A program made the translations under genes and the position numbers. Source: Adineta steineri (lineage: Eukaryota; Rotifera; Eurotatoria; Adinetida; Adinetidae). Taken from it: 64,000 nt of DNA. Numbering within the stretch: position 1 is the stretch's first letter; each line of letters opens with the position of its first letter. The stretch is taken from positions 124,001 through 188,000 of the forward strand of contig CAJNOI010000072.1 of NCBI GenBank assembly GCA_905250115.1, in the 5' to 3' direction. Below, one piece after another: positions 37,860 through 49,799 of this stretch. A model generated the notes under the pieces. It saw only the letters and a program-made list of their open reading frames with translations. It searched no databases and was not told where the DNA came from.

Positions 37860-38390
37860 AAAATGAAAAAGTAGTCGTATTTCATATAACATAAGTATGA
37901 ATTAAAACTTTTCCTAAAGCTGGAATGATATAGAGAATATCTCTCTCTTTCTCTGTGAGTGACGTAAAAAATTACAAAGACATAATGAAAGAAAAAACGA
38001 ATAGTTTACATTGTAAATGTTGACTTTGTCGCTCTCCATATAGCTGAGATTGAATTCATATTTCAAGACTTTCACAAACTAAAATTTACAAAAAATAATC
38101 TTCTTCAATTCTCTTACGGTTCATCTATACGTCGACTAACGTCTGACTTTTCTCAATGTTGAAACAAGTCAACTAAAACAAAAGATCACCAAAAATACAA
38201 GAAAGTTATGTCCTCTTAAATAATCTGTTTAGTGTAAAATATTTTCAAGAGAAAAATATATATATATTGATCAAAAGGACTAACTCGCTTCCTTTGTCAA
38301 GCTTGATTTTATGAAAAAATATTGTCGGATGTGAGTCGTTATTGTCTATGAATATAAATTTTTTATAAGTCGGATGTTGATTACTTGAAT
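37860..38390. other. intergenic region
   Basis: AT-rich sequence upstream of the two-pass membrane protein. Nothing recognised. Confidence 0.5.
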
Positions 38391-38643
38391 ATGTTAAGTA
38401 ATCCGGAAAAGGAATAAATCATTTCAAAAGGATTTGTCGTGTGTGTGGATGAAAATGTTGGTTTGAAAGAAGAGTAGTCCGTACCTATACGTCAACACCT
38501 ACACTCACTCTCACCCCAACCACTTCTAGTGGCTTCAAAGAAATAAGCTCGTCAGATTGTCTCTAATATTTCTACAGCTTTTACTTGTTATGTCTTGTAT
38601 CATTAATAAACTTCGAGTAGAATTTTTCCGGATTACTTGACAT
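38391..38643. mobile_element. candidate MITE with 20-bp terminal inverted repeats
   Basis: Left end ATGTTAAGTAATCCGGAAAA and right end TTTTCCGGATTACTTGACAT pair over 20 bp with one mismatch. The unit is 253 bp with no coding capacity. A telomere-like hairpin lies in its middle. Confidence 0.55.
38436..38523. repeat. telomere-like hairpin element inside the candidate MITE
   Basis: TCGTGTGTGTGGATGAAAAT, a loop of about 35 bp, then CAACACCTACACTCACTCTC and ACCCC. The arms are diverged. Confidence 0.5.
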
Positions 38644-38649
38644 CACCGA

Positions 38650-41080
38650 TTACTTAATTAACTATCGAAACCAGCGCTTTTCAAAGGAAATAAAATGTAT
38701 TCTAAAAGAAAACCTGTTAGGATAAAATGTTTTACTGTGTAAGATTTATTTTAAAAAAATTAACAATTATTACAATATCTGTTAGCTGGAATTCTTTGTG
38801 TTTAAATCTATATTATTTATTCCCTGATTGAATTTAATGAAAAAACGGTATATACCAGAGGGCAAAATCTCACCATTGAATAGTTAGTTTTAAAATAATT
38901 GTTCATATTAACCAAGTTATCTTCAATGAGAATACAGTTCTTTTTATCGCTATTAGAATTGAAACTTATTGTGTTCATTTTAATAACCATGACGATTACT
39001 TCAGAGATATGTGGAGTATATCAAACATTACTACAAAAAGTTTAGCTAAAGAAAACATTATCTTGAGATATTAACATTTCTATGAAATATTATGCCTATG
39101 AGCATCTTGTGCACTTAATTGAAGATCAATAAGTATTGTGTAAATGATATAGAAGACCAATCACTTATTTTTGTTGATTTAGGAGAAGTAAATGATTTTA
39201 ATTGAGCTGTTTTTTCTTGAAATTATAGTATCGGAAATATAAACTATACTCTTACTCTCATTCATTTTTTTTTGAAGATCACTAGTCAATAAATCCTACA
39301 AAATCCTACTATTTCATATATTCCTATCGTCTAAATTTATTATTAATATGTTCTGCTATTGCAGTGATCTTTCGGCAATATTTTGATGACTAATAATATA
39401 GTCATAGTAGAACTTCATACATTTCTAAATATATTTAATATAGTTAAAACGCTTTGCTCACATAGATTTTTTTTCACAAATCATGTTCTTATGTTGATTA
39501 GAGCATTCTATTTCGAAGATTTTGTTGATATTTACAGCAGATAATAGTTTACGCATGGTAGAATTGTTTTAAAACTCGATGTAAAAGGAAGATAAGCAGT
39601 TTGTTGCTTCGATCTCAATGTTGTTTTTTTGTTGCAAATATTTTGCATTGACGCGTCACAATGCATGTAATTGAATTATTCTCTGTATGTGGATTATCTA
39701 TTGAATGCTTCTGCCACTATTTATGTGATAAAAATCGCTCTAATTGAGCGATATCTCTGGTCACAGTTCTGCCAATCTTCGATCAGGATTCAGCTCTGAA
39801 CTGTTCAAAAATGAATATTTCCATAGCTCACAAGAAAATGTGACCTTAATTATGATTTCGACAAGAAATCATATGGATTAAATTAGGATCTTTACAGGGT
39901 GTGGGTATTGATATTAGGTAGAGATCGCACTTACACCCAGGTACTTTAGTTCATAAATTGAATTATGAATTATAATATCAAGTTCGAAACCTGTCAATGA
40001 ACTGATTCACGTTTATTTTTATATTCATAATTTGTTCCTCTTCAAAATTCTAGGATGAATAATATATGTTATTTTCGAATAAATCGACAATTATTTAGGA
40101 CGGAAAAGAAGTTTAGTGAGTAAAACGAAACAACTAATTCATGTGATTTCTAATCGTATGCTTATTGAACACTAAACTGTTGATATTGAAATAGTTGAAT
40201 TGAATATGTTCTTACTTCTGAGAATAAGATAAAATAGTTTTATAAAATCATTTGAATTATTTTTGATTGTTAAATATTGAATATTTATTCATTTAATTTC
40301 ATTATTTTCTTCTATTTATTAATATAACAGAAAAATTATTCAATTCGTTTGTCATCTTTTATCATTTTAATTAAATTAAATTCGATGAATCATTTTGTTA
40401 ACTAATAAAACTTTATAAAATATAATTTATTTAGATTTTAGAAATAAACTTTCATTAATTAAGAATCTTTTTCTTTTGTTTTTCGATTATTTCAAAATTT
40501 TCCTATTGATAAAAAGAAGTTTTATTTAAATAATCAAGAAATTGTTTATTAAACAACTAAAATTTTCAATTTTTTCTCATCAGTTTTGATTTTTTAATAG
40601 AATAAAACAAATTTCATCTTTTCTTCATTTTTCTAATTGTTATTTTATTTTATTTTTAATATTTAAACGTAAAACTAGTTTTTCCATTTTAACACATTCC
40701 ATTCTCATTCATTTATCTTTTTTTTACTTCTATCTTCCCTTTCTCTCAGTAAATTGAAAAATCAAAAAAATAAATCTCATAAAATTTCTATTTAGAAGTT
40801 TTTTTTATTAATTTAAATTTTTTTTCAGTTTAGATAATATTTTATTTGATTCATTCAACAAAAATTCTATTCGAGGTATTTTATTTAATTTTGTTCTGTT
40901 AATTTAAAATTAAAATCAATAAATATTTATTTACTTTTTTTTTAAAAAGTAAAAACAAGTTTATTTATTTTATTAAAAAGAACTTTTTAATTTATTTTCT
41001 TCAAGATTTTTCATAAAGTAATGTTTTTTATTTATTTCAAAAATGAAAATCTTAATTTTAAAAAAAGAAATTAAAAATAT
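38650..41080. other. intergenic region
   Basis: AT-rich. It contains one further telomere-like hairpin (listed separately) and no accepted gene. The last 800 bp upstream of 41089 are almost pure A/T. Confidence 0.5.
39894..39945. repeat. telomere-like hairpin element
   Basis: ACAGGGTGTGGGTATTGAT, a short loop, then CGCACTTACACCCAGGTAC. No gene lies within 1 kb. Confidence 0.55.
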
Positions 41081-41088
41081 TTTTAGTG

Positions 41089-42748
41089 TCACATTTTTTC
41101 ATATTTTTGGATTCGATGATTCCATTTATCAGCAACATAAAGATTTTCTTCATTATCAAATGATAAACCTACGGGACCATGCAATTGGTTTGGCTGATTT
41201 TCATAACCATTTCCATCCACAACAATTTCACCTTCTTTATCTTCTTCACACCAACGCATTACTCGATTATTCCCGTAATCTGCTACATAAATATGACCCG
41301 AATGATCAACAATCACTCCACAAGGACAACTCAATTGTTTGAGACTATCTCCGTTACCATTTCCACCAGAAACAATAATTCCTTCTTTTGCATCTTTTTT
41401 CCATTTCATTACACGATGATTGTCTGTATCTGATATATAAAGAGAATAATTGTGGTCAATAAAGATAAAAGTAGGAGAATTGAGTTGATTAAGATGATTT
41501 CCTTTACCATTTCCACCTGCAACTAATTCGCCTTTTGTATCTCCTTGTTTCTGTCGTCTTACTTGATGATTCTGCCAATCAGAAACATAAATAGATCCAT
41601 TTTTATCGATTGCGAGACCATAGCAATCAATATTTGAAATAATAATTTCTCGATTAGTTTGATTATTATCAAAATATCGAATTACCTGTTTGTTTCCCCG
41701 TTCAGAAATAATGAAAGAATTATTTTTTTTATCAAATATTATATCTGTTGGACACTTCAATTGATTATTTTGATTTTCTTTTCCATTTCCACCTGCACTG
41801 ATTTCACCAGTATTTGAGTTCAACTTCCATTTTACAATACGATGATTCTCAGAATCAGCAATATAAATTGATTTATTATCATCAACAAAGATCCCGTGAG
41901 GCCAGCAGAGGTGATTTAATTCGTGTCCTTTTCCATTTCCTTGAGCAACAGTAATTCCAAATTGTTTATATTGATTCTTTTTTGATTGAACTTGTTCTAA
42001 AATAAACGATTTTTTTTTTCAAAATCTTTTTCATTATTTTTAGATCATGAAAGGCCGAAAATAACAAAGAGAAACTTGTATTTGAATTTGTTTTCAATAA
42101 AATAAAATTTTCTTTTTGTTAAATTTAATTTTTTAATCGAACAAAATTAATTTCAAATAGTTTCTTAATTTCTTCAGATTTCTAATTAAAAATTGTTTAT
42201 TTGATTTTTATAAAATTTTTATTTCACTATGTTAAATAAAATCGATGAAAAATTTCTTTTTTAGTACTAAATTAAGATACTTTTTTATTTGAAAAATTCT
42301 AAACTAAAAAGCTAAACTTGGCTTAAATTTAATCAACAGTTTAAAAACAACATAATCTTTTTTATTAGAATATTAAAAGAGATTTTTCAAATGAAAAAAT
42401 CTAAAAAATCTATTTATTCTGAGAAATTTGTTTAGATTTAAATTTTTTATTAGAATCAATCTTTTGAAAAATATTAATCTTATAAAAATTGTTAATTGAT
42501 TAATGTGTTGAAATAATATTTTGAATTAATTTTATTAAATTTTAACAAATATTTTAAAACCTGAAAAGAATCGATCTGATTTTATTTAAATAATTCGAGA
42601 AGAAAATGAAATTAATTTTAATTTTAAACCAAAATTATTTATTTAACAAAATTACTATTATTGTTATTGTTATTTAATGAAACATACCTTCTTTTATTTG
42701 AGAGTGAGTTAGATTTTCACATAATGCTGACATTGTATTCATTGACAT
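41089..42748 (-). CDS. NHL-repeat protein 2
   Basis: Two exons: 42748-42688 (MSMNTMSALCENLTHSQIKE plus one base, then GTATG) and 41996-41089. The join is phase 1 across a 691 nt intron and the product is 322 aa. Six NHL blades (for example GVIVDHSGHIYVADYGNNRV, then MRWCEEDKEGEIV) with linkers of VSGGNGNGDSLKQLSCP type should form a closed six-bladed propeller. There is no signal peptide on the exon found, so it may be cytosolic, or a further 5' exon may exist. It is a close paralogue of the NHL gene at 2.9-3.8 kb, with the same strand, terminal exon layout and splice phase. Confidence 0.83.
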
Positions 42749-42759
42749 GATCGCTGTAC

Positions 42760-45690
42760 TGATTGTCAAGAGATTTGATTGATAAGAATCTTAATAAAAA
42801 GAAAATACAATGATTTTATTCGACAATAAAAGAAAAATAAATATTTGAAAAGACTAAAGAATATTAATATAATATTTTTGTTTTTGAAAAAATAAATAAA
42901 GAATTATTTCAACTATTAGAACTATTATTTCATTTTTTGAGAGAATTTAACGTAGAAAAAACGCAAAGTTTAACTTTTCTCATTTACAATTTTTTCAATA
43001 CAAAAAAAACTGAGAGAACTTGTTCATATCTTTTTTTTAATATAAATCATAAACTTTTCTCTTGTCGGCACGCGTTTACACGCTAGAAAAAAAGGTTTTT
43101 TGAACGTTTACACGCTTTTTTGCAAAATCTTGTCTGCTTGGTGAATATCTCACTCTGCCATGCACACTGTCGCTTCTCCCACCTAAATGTCACTTAAAAT
43201 AAGGTAGAAAGTAAGCCTAAACATCCTACTTTTTAGACCACGCAGACCTCATTACATCAGGCGGATGGTTTTGAGTGAACTTAAGATTCACTGGAGCTAT
43301 CCAGCTCGATCTTCGACATCAACTTCTTTACTAATTCATACAAATGCTAATTATCTATTTCATTGTATTTTTATTTATGTCTCATGTTTCTTGTTAAGCT
43401 TGTTTTTAAATGAGTGTCGGATCAAATAAAATTATTCATAACAATTTAATAATTCAATTAATGTTATTCTATCCATATAGTTCTTTTCAGTCGTATAAAT
43501 ATAACAGAATTTGACTGTCAATTAACTGATGTAACGAAAAATCTTTCTAGTCACTGTTGGGTTGCATCGGCTTAAAAAATTCAACGCTTGATCTGATATG
43601 AGAAACTAGATAAACTTTAGTAAAGACTGGTCATTATAACACACTGATGAAAAAACTTGATCAAAGTTATCTATCAACGAGAACATCAAGTAAAATATAA
43701 ACTCTCTATAATTTTGGAATATATATTTAAGTTTTATATTTTCTCAAATGATTCTGTAGTCACTCACAAATGACATAAGTTGTCCTACTTTTGCTACAGT
43801 AGTAATAACTTATTCGTTTATACTATGCACAAACAGTTAATAATATTGGATAAACACACTGCTTACCTTATATTACTGTGTATAGGATGTTTGATTTTGA
43901 ATGTGAAAATAATAGTGATATTCGTTGATTATATGCCGACAGCTCCTCTGCATATCTCTTTTTTATTTTTCTGTTTTCGCGTTCGCTGTTCTTACCTATC
44001 TTTTGCATTTCATAAGTGTTATGGCTCATTAATCAAGCTATTATTCATGTTTTCGAACCAACCAGTGTTTGACGTCAATACGAAGAAAATATTTGGGCAT
44101 GTCAGTAATAATAAAAAAAAATACGTATCAAAGCATTAATATTTTCAACAATAACAATCGAATATATACATGATGTCTGAAAATTCTTTAAACCAAGCTC
44201 AATATTCTGTAAATGTTTACAAATCTTATTTTTTATCAACAAGATTTCCATTGATAATGATCAAAAGTTCGATGTAAAGTGTAGACAAAACACAGTTCTT
44301 GACATTTTGTTTCTTATCAATATATCTTTGCAATTATTTTAAAGAGTAATTATTGTATAAAAATGAATATTCTGATCCAAATATGAAATAATCAATTCTA
44401 TATTAAAAATAAATACCATTGAACTTATTATTATTTTCATTTAATTAAACAAAGATTTTTGAGATTTCGAATAAACAGAATATTTCAATGATTTCATTTT
44501 CATTTTTTCAAGAACAAAAAAAAAGATATTTCATAAATAATGAACTGAGTAAAATGATGATATAGTAAGAAAGAAGAACTATATAGATGTTTCTTTTATC
44601 CAATATTTAATATTTTCAAAATATTATTCTTGAGTTGATAGATGATATTGACAATAATTCGATTGGATATTATAGATTCTTATTATGATCAATATCATCT
44701 GTAAGTTTTTGATGTTAATACCTTTGAAATTTTATCAAATAATTTTTTATGATGTACTCAGATCGTTTGTCAGTACTTTTCTTTGTTGTCTATTTAGTTT
44801 AAGAATGATAATTTAATTTGTTTTCTAATAGTTCAGAATTAAAATCAATATTTAAATAACCAACTTTATTACTTCTCTCATGAACATATAACAGATTAAG
44901 ATGTTTGATAAACTTTCTCTGCTATTCATTGTCTTGTATATTGATTATATTCTACAGATTTGAACTGTTTCATATATCAAAGTTTCCAACATCACCATTG
45001 TTTGAGTACTAATAAAATTTAAAATCATCGAATTCTTCTTGAAAAAAATCTTATATTTGATATTGTATAATATTTAGATAAAAGTTAATTATGATTTTGA
45101 ATTGATTGCAAAAACATAAAAAAAGAACAATTATTGTTAAGAAATCTAATATAAATGTTCTTTCGAAATAGATCAAATAATATATAACTCAACTTCAAGT
45201 TTGTTACACTATACTTATTTATTTTGTGATGTATGAAATCTTTGTAAAACTTATAAAATCATCAAATATTAATGTAATTCGAAATATGAATAAATAGATT
45301 GTGTAGTTTTTATAAAGTATAATTATTTTTCTTATCTAATATATTTTTTATTTTTTAGTGTATTAAACCACTGTCAAATATACTTCTTATCAATTTTCAT
45401 ATACAATCTAGGCAGATAGAAATGAAGACACATAAAAACAGTTGTGTTCTATTTTATTCAAGTACTATGACACAATAAAAATATTGAAAGACAAATATTA
45501 ATAGGAAGGATAAAAGTGGTGAAAAAGCAAACATTCGGCTAGTTTTAACATACATTATATATAGAAAGACAAGTTTTCATATTGTAAATTCAATGAAATA
45601 TAATAATTTCCATTTTTATTAGAAATGAGATTAGTTAATATTTTTGTGGAATAAAGTTAGATGAATATACAATAGATGTACATTAAACAT
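42760..45690. other. intergenic region
   Basis: Long and AT-rich. At about 43060-43330, upstream of NHL gene 2, the composition is more balanced, with two copies of CGTTTACACGCT and a small GAGCT/AGCTC stem. No ORF or RNA was recognised. The 119-codon frame at 43780-44139 is not accepted. Confidence 0.5.
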
Positions 45691-45693
45691 GAA

Positions 45694-45750
45694 CACCTGT
45701 GTGTGTGTGGATGATGTGAGATGAATACAATATCTACACCCATACCCTCA
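45694..45750. repeat. telomere-like hairpin element
   Basis: CACCTGTGTGTGTGTGGATG, a loop, then TCTACACCCATACCCTCAAA. Confidence 0.6.
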
Positions 45751-46004
45751 AAATAGTCGAAAAATTTTTCAAAAAGTTGACGTTGTGGCATACGTGAACG
45801 TAAGTGATGAAATTTATTTCAGTTTAAGCATCTATAGTTTTTATCTCGACAGAAAAAGGAAAATAAGAACTTTTTCAAGGTTCCAATTGTGTTTAATCTA
45901 AATCATATGTTCATGTTTTCAATGACTTGATCGAAACACATCTATCTTACAACGATGCAAAAACATTTATCCAATCAAAAAGGAAGAATGAATAATTCAA
46001 TGAT

Positions 46005-46066
46005 TAGAGGTGTGGATGTGGATGGTTAACTCACTATCTACACCTACACGCATACCCACACCTAGG
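46005..46066. repeat. telomere-like hairpin element
   Basis: TAGAGGTGTGGATGTGGATG, a loop, then CTACACCTACACGCATACCC and ACACCTA. It lies about 165 bp beyond the stop of the minus-strand GTPase gene. Confidence 0.65.
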
Positions 46067-46231
46067 TCGTCACACATATCAAAATAACAAATCTGTTCTT
46101 ACAAACGACATTATTCAAGTCATTATGAAAAGTAAGACAAAAAACACATAGGTCTATGAGAATATTACTCGAAACGTGCATAGTTTATGTTAAAAGCCAC
46201 TAATTTAATTCTTGTGTTTGTCTATATCTAT

Positions 46232-47062
46232 CTATTGCGCAAATCCATAGAGCTCCTTCTGTTTCTCCAACCAAAACTTTCTGTTCTTCTGGACAGTATG
46301 TAGCCAGTCATGAAGTTGTCGCTGTCCCTTCAAGGATTTCATTACACCTAGAATTAACTCATTCACACCTCTCTGTGGCTGTCGCACACCAGCATCTTCG
46401 TCCACGTACTCTTGACTATTGACCATGGTGCATAATCCCACCTGTCCATAATAGCACACTCCATCTTCTTCTTTCACATCTTTATTACCATCAACATATT
46501 TGACCAAAAGCTTCTTGAACTCGTTCAGTATAGCGTTCCGATGGATACCAGCAAACATGTTAGTAACAACTAGGACACAGTAAATATGTTGATGACAAAT
46601 GCATTGTTCGAGTAGTTTATCAAGTTGCTTCAGCTTGGCGAAAGAGCCTGGCGAAGCACAATAGAACATACAAAGTGGTACTTGGCGTGATGAGACTGAA
46701 TTAATATATGAATCAATATCTAGATCAGACCATTGTTGAATACCAGGTGTGTCCCAAAAATAGATATTGTCTATTTTGTAAAAATTTGTCGTTTGTGTGC
46801 ATTGATCGAGTCCTATCGCACTATTCACTTTAGCTACGGGAAGACCACATAGAGCATTAATCAATGTTGATTTTCCAACTTTTGGAGCACCACATACTAA
46901 TAGATGAATTTCATTGTCATCGCTAGAAGCAGTTGGTGTGAACAGCGTTGCAGCATTCTCAGTCAACAGATTGGGCGTTATATGTTGAGTTTTAGATGAT
47001 GATAGGTTGTTGCCTTTGGATGAAAAAGAAAAGAAGCATTTATGTGAAATAGATTGCGCCAT
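46232..47062 (-). CDS. P-loop GTPase, IAN/GIMAP-like, paralogue of the LIM-GTPase
   Basis: An intronless frame of 276 aa. A Ser-rich N-terminus of about 50 residues precedes the G domain: G1 LLVCGAPKVGKSTLINALCG (about 55-74), a switch-I threonine (CTQTTNF), and G3 FWDTPG. Then comes a family block CMFYCASPGSFAKLKQLDKL and the G4 region CVLVVTNMFAG. The normal NKxD that reads guanine is replaced by N-M-F-A, so nucleotide specificity is doubtful. A C-terminal helical segment (LHDWLHTVQKNRKFWLEKQK) has no membrane anchor. It is clearly related to the GTPase at 53-54 kb (shared CASPGSFA, CTMVN and YVDE). IAN/GIMAP relatives self-assemble on membranes in immune or stress settings; here the role is unknown. 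Confidence 0.82.
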   Translation of the reverse strand: MAQSISHKCFFSFSSKGNNLSSSKTQHITPNLLTENAATLFTPTASSDDNEIHLLVCGAPKVGKSTLINALCGLPVAKVNSAIGLDQCTQTTNFYKIDNIYFWDTPGIQQWSDLDIDSYINSVSSRQVPLCMFYCASPGSFAKLKQLDKLLEQCICHQHIYCVLVVTNMFAGIHRNAILNEFKKLLVKYVDGNKDVKEEDGVCYYGQVGLCTMVNSQEYVDEDAGVRQPQRGVNELILGVMKSLKGQRQLHDWLHTVQKNRKFWLEKQKELYGFAQ

Positions 47063-47069
47063 CCTTTAA

Positions 47070-48000
47070 CTATTACACGAAACTGATACTTTCTCAAGTT
47101 GCGAATGAACAATCTTGTACAAAATTCGATCGCTATCCGCTTCAGTGTCTATAAGATCAAACTGATTGGAGCTATGCTATGCTGAACTTCAACTAAGCAC
47201 ATAGTTCGGATGCTTTATCATCTGGACTACATTCGAAATACACATTTTAAATTTAAGTACATGAAGTTTTTGATAAGAATCACACAAATGTTCTCATTCA
47301 GATACCTATAAATGAATACAAGCACCATACTAACTCTTTAGTTCCTGCATTTATTGCCAACAGTAGAAATGGCACATACACTCAAAACATAATTTTGATG
47401 CCTATGTTCTCACGACTGGAATGTATTAAAAACCAAGTTTGAAAGCTTGATACGCATTTCCGAATGAGACTCAACTGTTTTATCTCACGCACTCAGATGT
47501 GTTGTATGGAGAATCGGTGAAAGAATAGAGAGCTTATGAGAAAATAACGATTGAGTCTATTAACTTTAAAACAGCGACAGGAACAAATCTTTTAATGAGA
47601 GAGTCTCTGTTGTCTATCTCTTTCGAGTCTTATCGGATTTGCTGCCGTTCCTAATAGGAATGTGTGCACTTAAAACGAACTTCCCAGCGTGGAGCACTTA
47701 CAAGGATTAAGTGAACGTGGTAAGCGATAACGAAGATTACAATTTATATAAAGCTTAATTATCGTCAAATATTTCGAACTAGCCTGCATTAGTGCTAACT
47801 GGTTATAAATAGCCCGTAATTAACCTTAACTAGCATTAACTGGTCTCAACAAATCTTAGAGTCCCTTGATAAACAGTAGTGCAGAAGGAAAATAGTAAAG
47901 AAGTATGAAAAACAATCCTGAACATCGAAACTCGTAGAGATCAGCTCCGCTGGGCCCCACGTATAGGATTTTCTAATTAATGAGATAGAAAACTCGCTTT
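47070..48000. other. intergenic region
   Basis: Upstream of the minus-strand GTPase. Composition is less AT-biased than elsewhere. I found no gene or repeat in it. Confidence 0.4.
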
Positions 48001-48009
48001 TGACGATGA

Positions 48010-48240
48010 CGGAATTTGTGACTAGGGATCGGATAAGTACAAGTATAGCAAATACAAGTATTATACTTGTACTTTAGGCGGTAAACCTCCACTGAAGTAT
48101 AAGAAAATTTTGTGTTGAAAAATACTTGCATGAAAGCACAAGCACACATCCAAAATACATCCATCAAAAACTTGAACTTATACTTTACACTTGAAAAGGT
48201 ACAACCGCATAAGTATTTGTACCTTCATTTGATCTCCGAA
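48010..48240. mobile_element. candidate degenerate DNA-transposon-like repeat
   Basis: The left part, CTAGGGATCGGATAAGTACA, is followed by several AAGTACAAGTA-like units. The right part, GTATTTGTACCTTCATTTGA then TCTCC, is an imperfect inverted match. Units of ACAAGTAT in both orientations give self-complementarity. Boundaries are approximate. Confidence 0.3.
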
Positions 48241-48432
48241 GGAAACTACGTATCGAGCAGCACCTTCGTGACCAGTTGTTTCTTAATTAGTTCATCTCCA
48301 TTAGTAAATTCTACAAAGATGAACTACTCTTATACCTGAAGTTATGTCTTGTTTTTTGCCAACGTTTGTTGTGCTTTGAGTGACTACCAAATCTGTTTTT
48401 GATGTCGACGATATCTGTTGGATCGGGCTTTG

Positions 48433-48726
48433 TCAGAATTGTGCTCGAGCCTCGGAGATTTTTTGTATCAACACCTTGGTTTTCATGCATATTTCTAGAA
48501 AGACGATTCGATTTGGCTTATTAAGGCGCGCCTCATCTACAGTTTGTTTTCCTTCCAGCATATCATTGTTGTCAATCGTCAGATAGTAATCATCAGGGTT
48601 TGGATTTGATGTTGCTGCACTTTTACATACGTACTCGATAAGATCATGAGCGGTAGTCTGTTGTCGATAAGGCACATCGAAAGATTCGCCAGTTGGCTTG
48701 AAATGAATCAGTAAAGAATTCGTCAT
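48433..48726 (-). CDS. small protein with ubiquitin/RA-like fold signature
   Basis: The frame from ATG 48726 encodes 97 aa: SLLIHFKPTGESFDVPYRQ, then TAHDLIEYVCKSA, YYLTIDNNDMLEGKQTVDEA and RIVFLEICMK. This alternation of strands with a helix after the second strand looks like a ubiquitin-like or Ras-association fold; that is a pattern judgement. The frame stops at TGA but continues open for about 40 codons (SPIQQISSTSKTDLVVTQS) to a possible donor (TCAGGTATAAG). So the stop may be a nonsense change in a longer gene, perhaps once joined to the GTPase further down the same strand. A long G-rich telomere-like tract lies 130 bp upstream. Confidence 0.5.
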   Translation of the reverse strand: MTNSLLIHFKPTGESFDVPYRQQTTAHDLIEYVCKSAATSNPNPDDYYLTIDNNDMLEGKQTVDEARLNKPNRIVFLEICMKTKVLIQKISEARAQF

Positions 48727-48855
48727 ATATAATGATCTTAAAATTTAACAAAACTTTCATTTCATAGTACCGACAACCTACACACATATTATTGAGTGTT
48801 CGTGTGTCTGTTACTGTGCAAAAGTTAAGCTTCGAAATAACAAAATATTATCAAG

Positions 48856-48927
48856 AAAGGGTATGGGTATGGGTATGGGTATGGGTGCGGGTGTGTGTAG
48901 GTGTAGGTGTGGGTGTGGGCGTGCGTT
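48856..48927 (+). repeat. long unpaired telomere-like G tract
   Basis: Four GGGTAT units are followed by GGGTGCGGGTGTGTGTAG and GTGTAGGTGTGGGTGTGGGC. This is the longest TGTGGG-type tract in the window and has no facing C-rich arm. It has high potential to form a G-quadruplex on the plus strand. Confidence 0.8.
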
Positions 48928-49663
48928 TGACTGTTGCATGCATTGCATTCACATGCTGAAATAGTTTCGGCCTATACGTGGTAAACGGAACCGCTCGTTC
49001 TGTTGGAAGATTGTTTTTTCTTTCCATTCCACTCCACGAGAAGCTGTGTGTGGAAGGCATAGTTTTCCTTTTTCTTAAAGATCCCAAACTATGGTTGCTG
49101 TTTTTCTCGTCTTTCAAATGTGTATCTGCTACGGATCATACATATCAAATGTTCGGTCAAGTGAATACAGTGCCAAACTGATGGCGGATTTAGGAGGGGT
49201 GCACGGCAATTTGTTCCTACTTCCGAAAAAAATTAAGATTTTTCTTTGCAGGAAAAATTCAGAAATGAGCTGGTTTTATCTCAGATGAGGCTCAAAATAT
49301 CCTTTGACGGGCGACGATTTAGACACGAAAAATGATGCCCCACCCGATCCGTCCTTCAACGAACTTACCATCTCCTGTAACTTCTCTCGATGTCTGAAAG
49401 ACGAAGAATTTTCTTCTATGTAGAATGCTGCATACAAAATAAAGTGGTTTTCATATTCAGGTAAAATTAGCTATATACAAGCAGAAATTAACTCTTATAC
49501 TGCTATATTTTTTATCCGAATATAATATGAGATGAGCTAACTTCGGAGATAATTGAAATCTATCATGTTGTCGCGTCGTTCAATTTGTAGTTGAAAAATA
49601 TTATAAGAGGCACTACGTACCTACGTTTGACTGAATTCTTTAAACAACTGTACACACATGCAG

Positions 49664-49791
49664 CAAATAACACGTCAAGGAAATGCTGAATTTGGACACT
49701 CATTAGAGGTTGATGTAAATGCACTAGAAAAATTTCGTAAATTTGTGTGGCATATTTGTGTCGATATTCAAGAAGCAATCAAATTCAACAG
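49664..49791 (+). pseudogene. isolated coding-like exon
   Basis: Between an acceptor (CACATGCAG) and a donor (AACAGGTATTC) the frame reads ITRQGNAEFGHSLEVDVNAL and KFRKFVWHICVDIQEAIKFN, with normal amino-acid use. I found no partner exons on either side and do not know the family. It may be a relic or part of a gene I could not assemble. Confidence 0.3.
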
Positions 49792-49799
49792 GTATTCAG

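Noticed and set aside
43780..44139. 119-codon plus-strand ORF
   Set aside because: Low-complexity hydrophobic and Cys/Phe-rich translation; no homology signal and no splice context.
48851..49117. Minus-strand ORF ending in Thr-His and Thr-Pro repeats
   Set aside because: The repeats are a translation of the telomere-like tract; the upstream part has no supporting exon.
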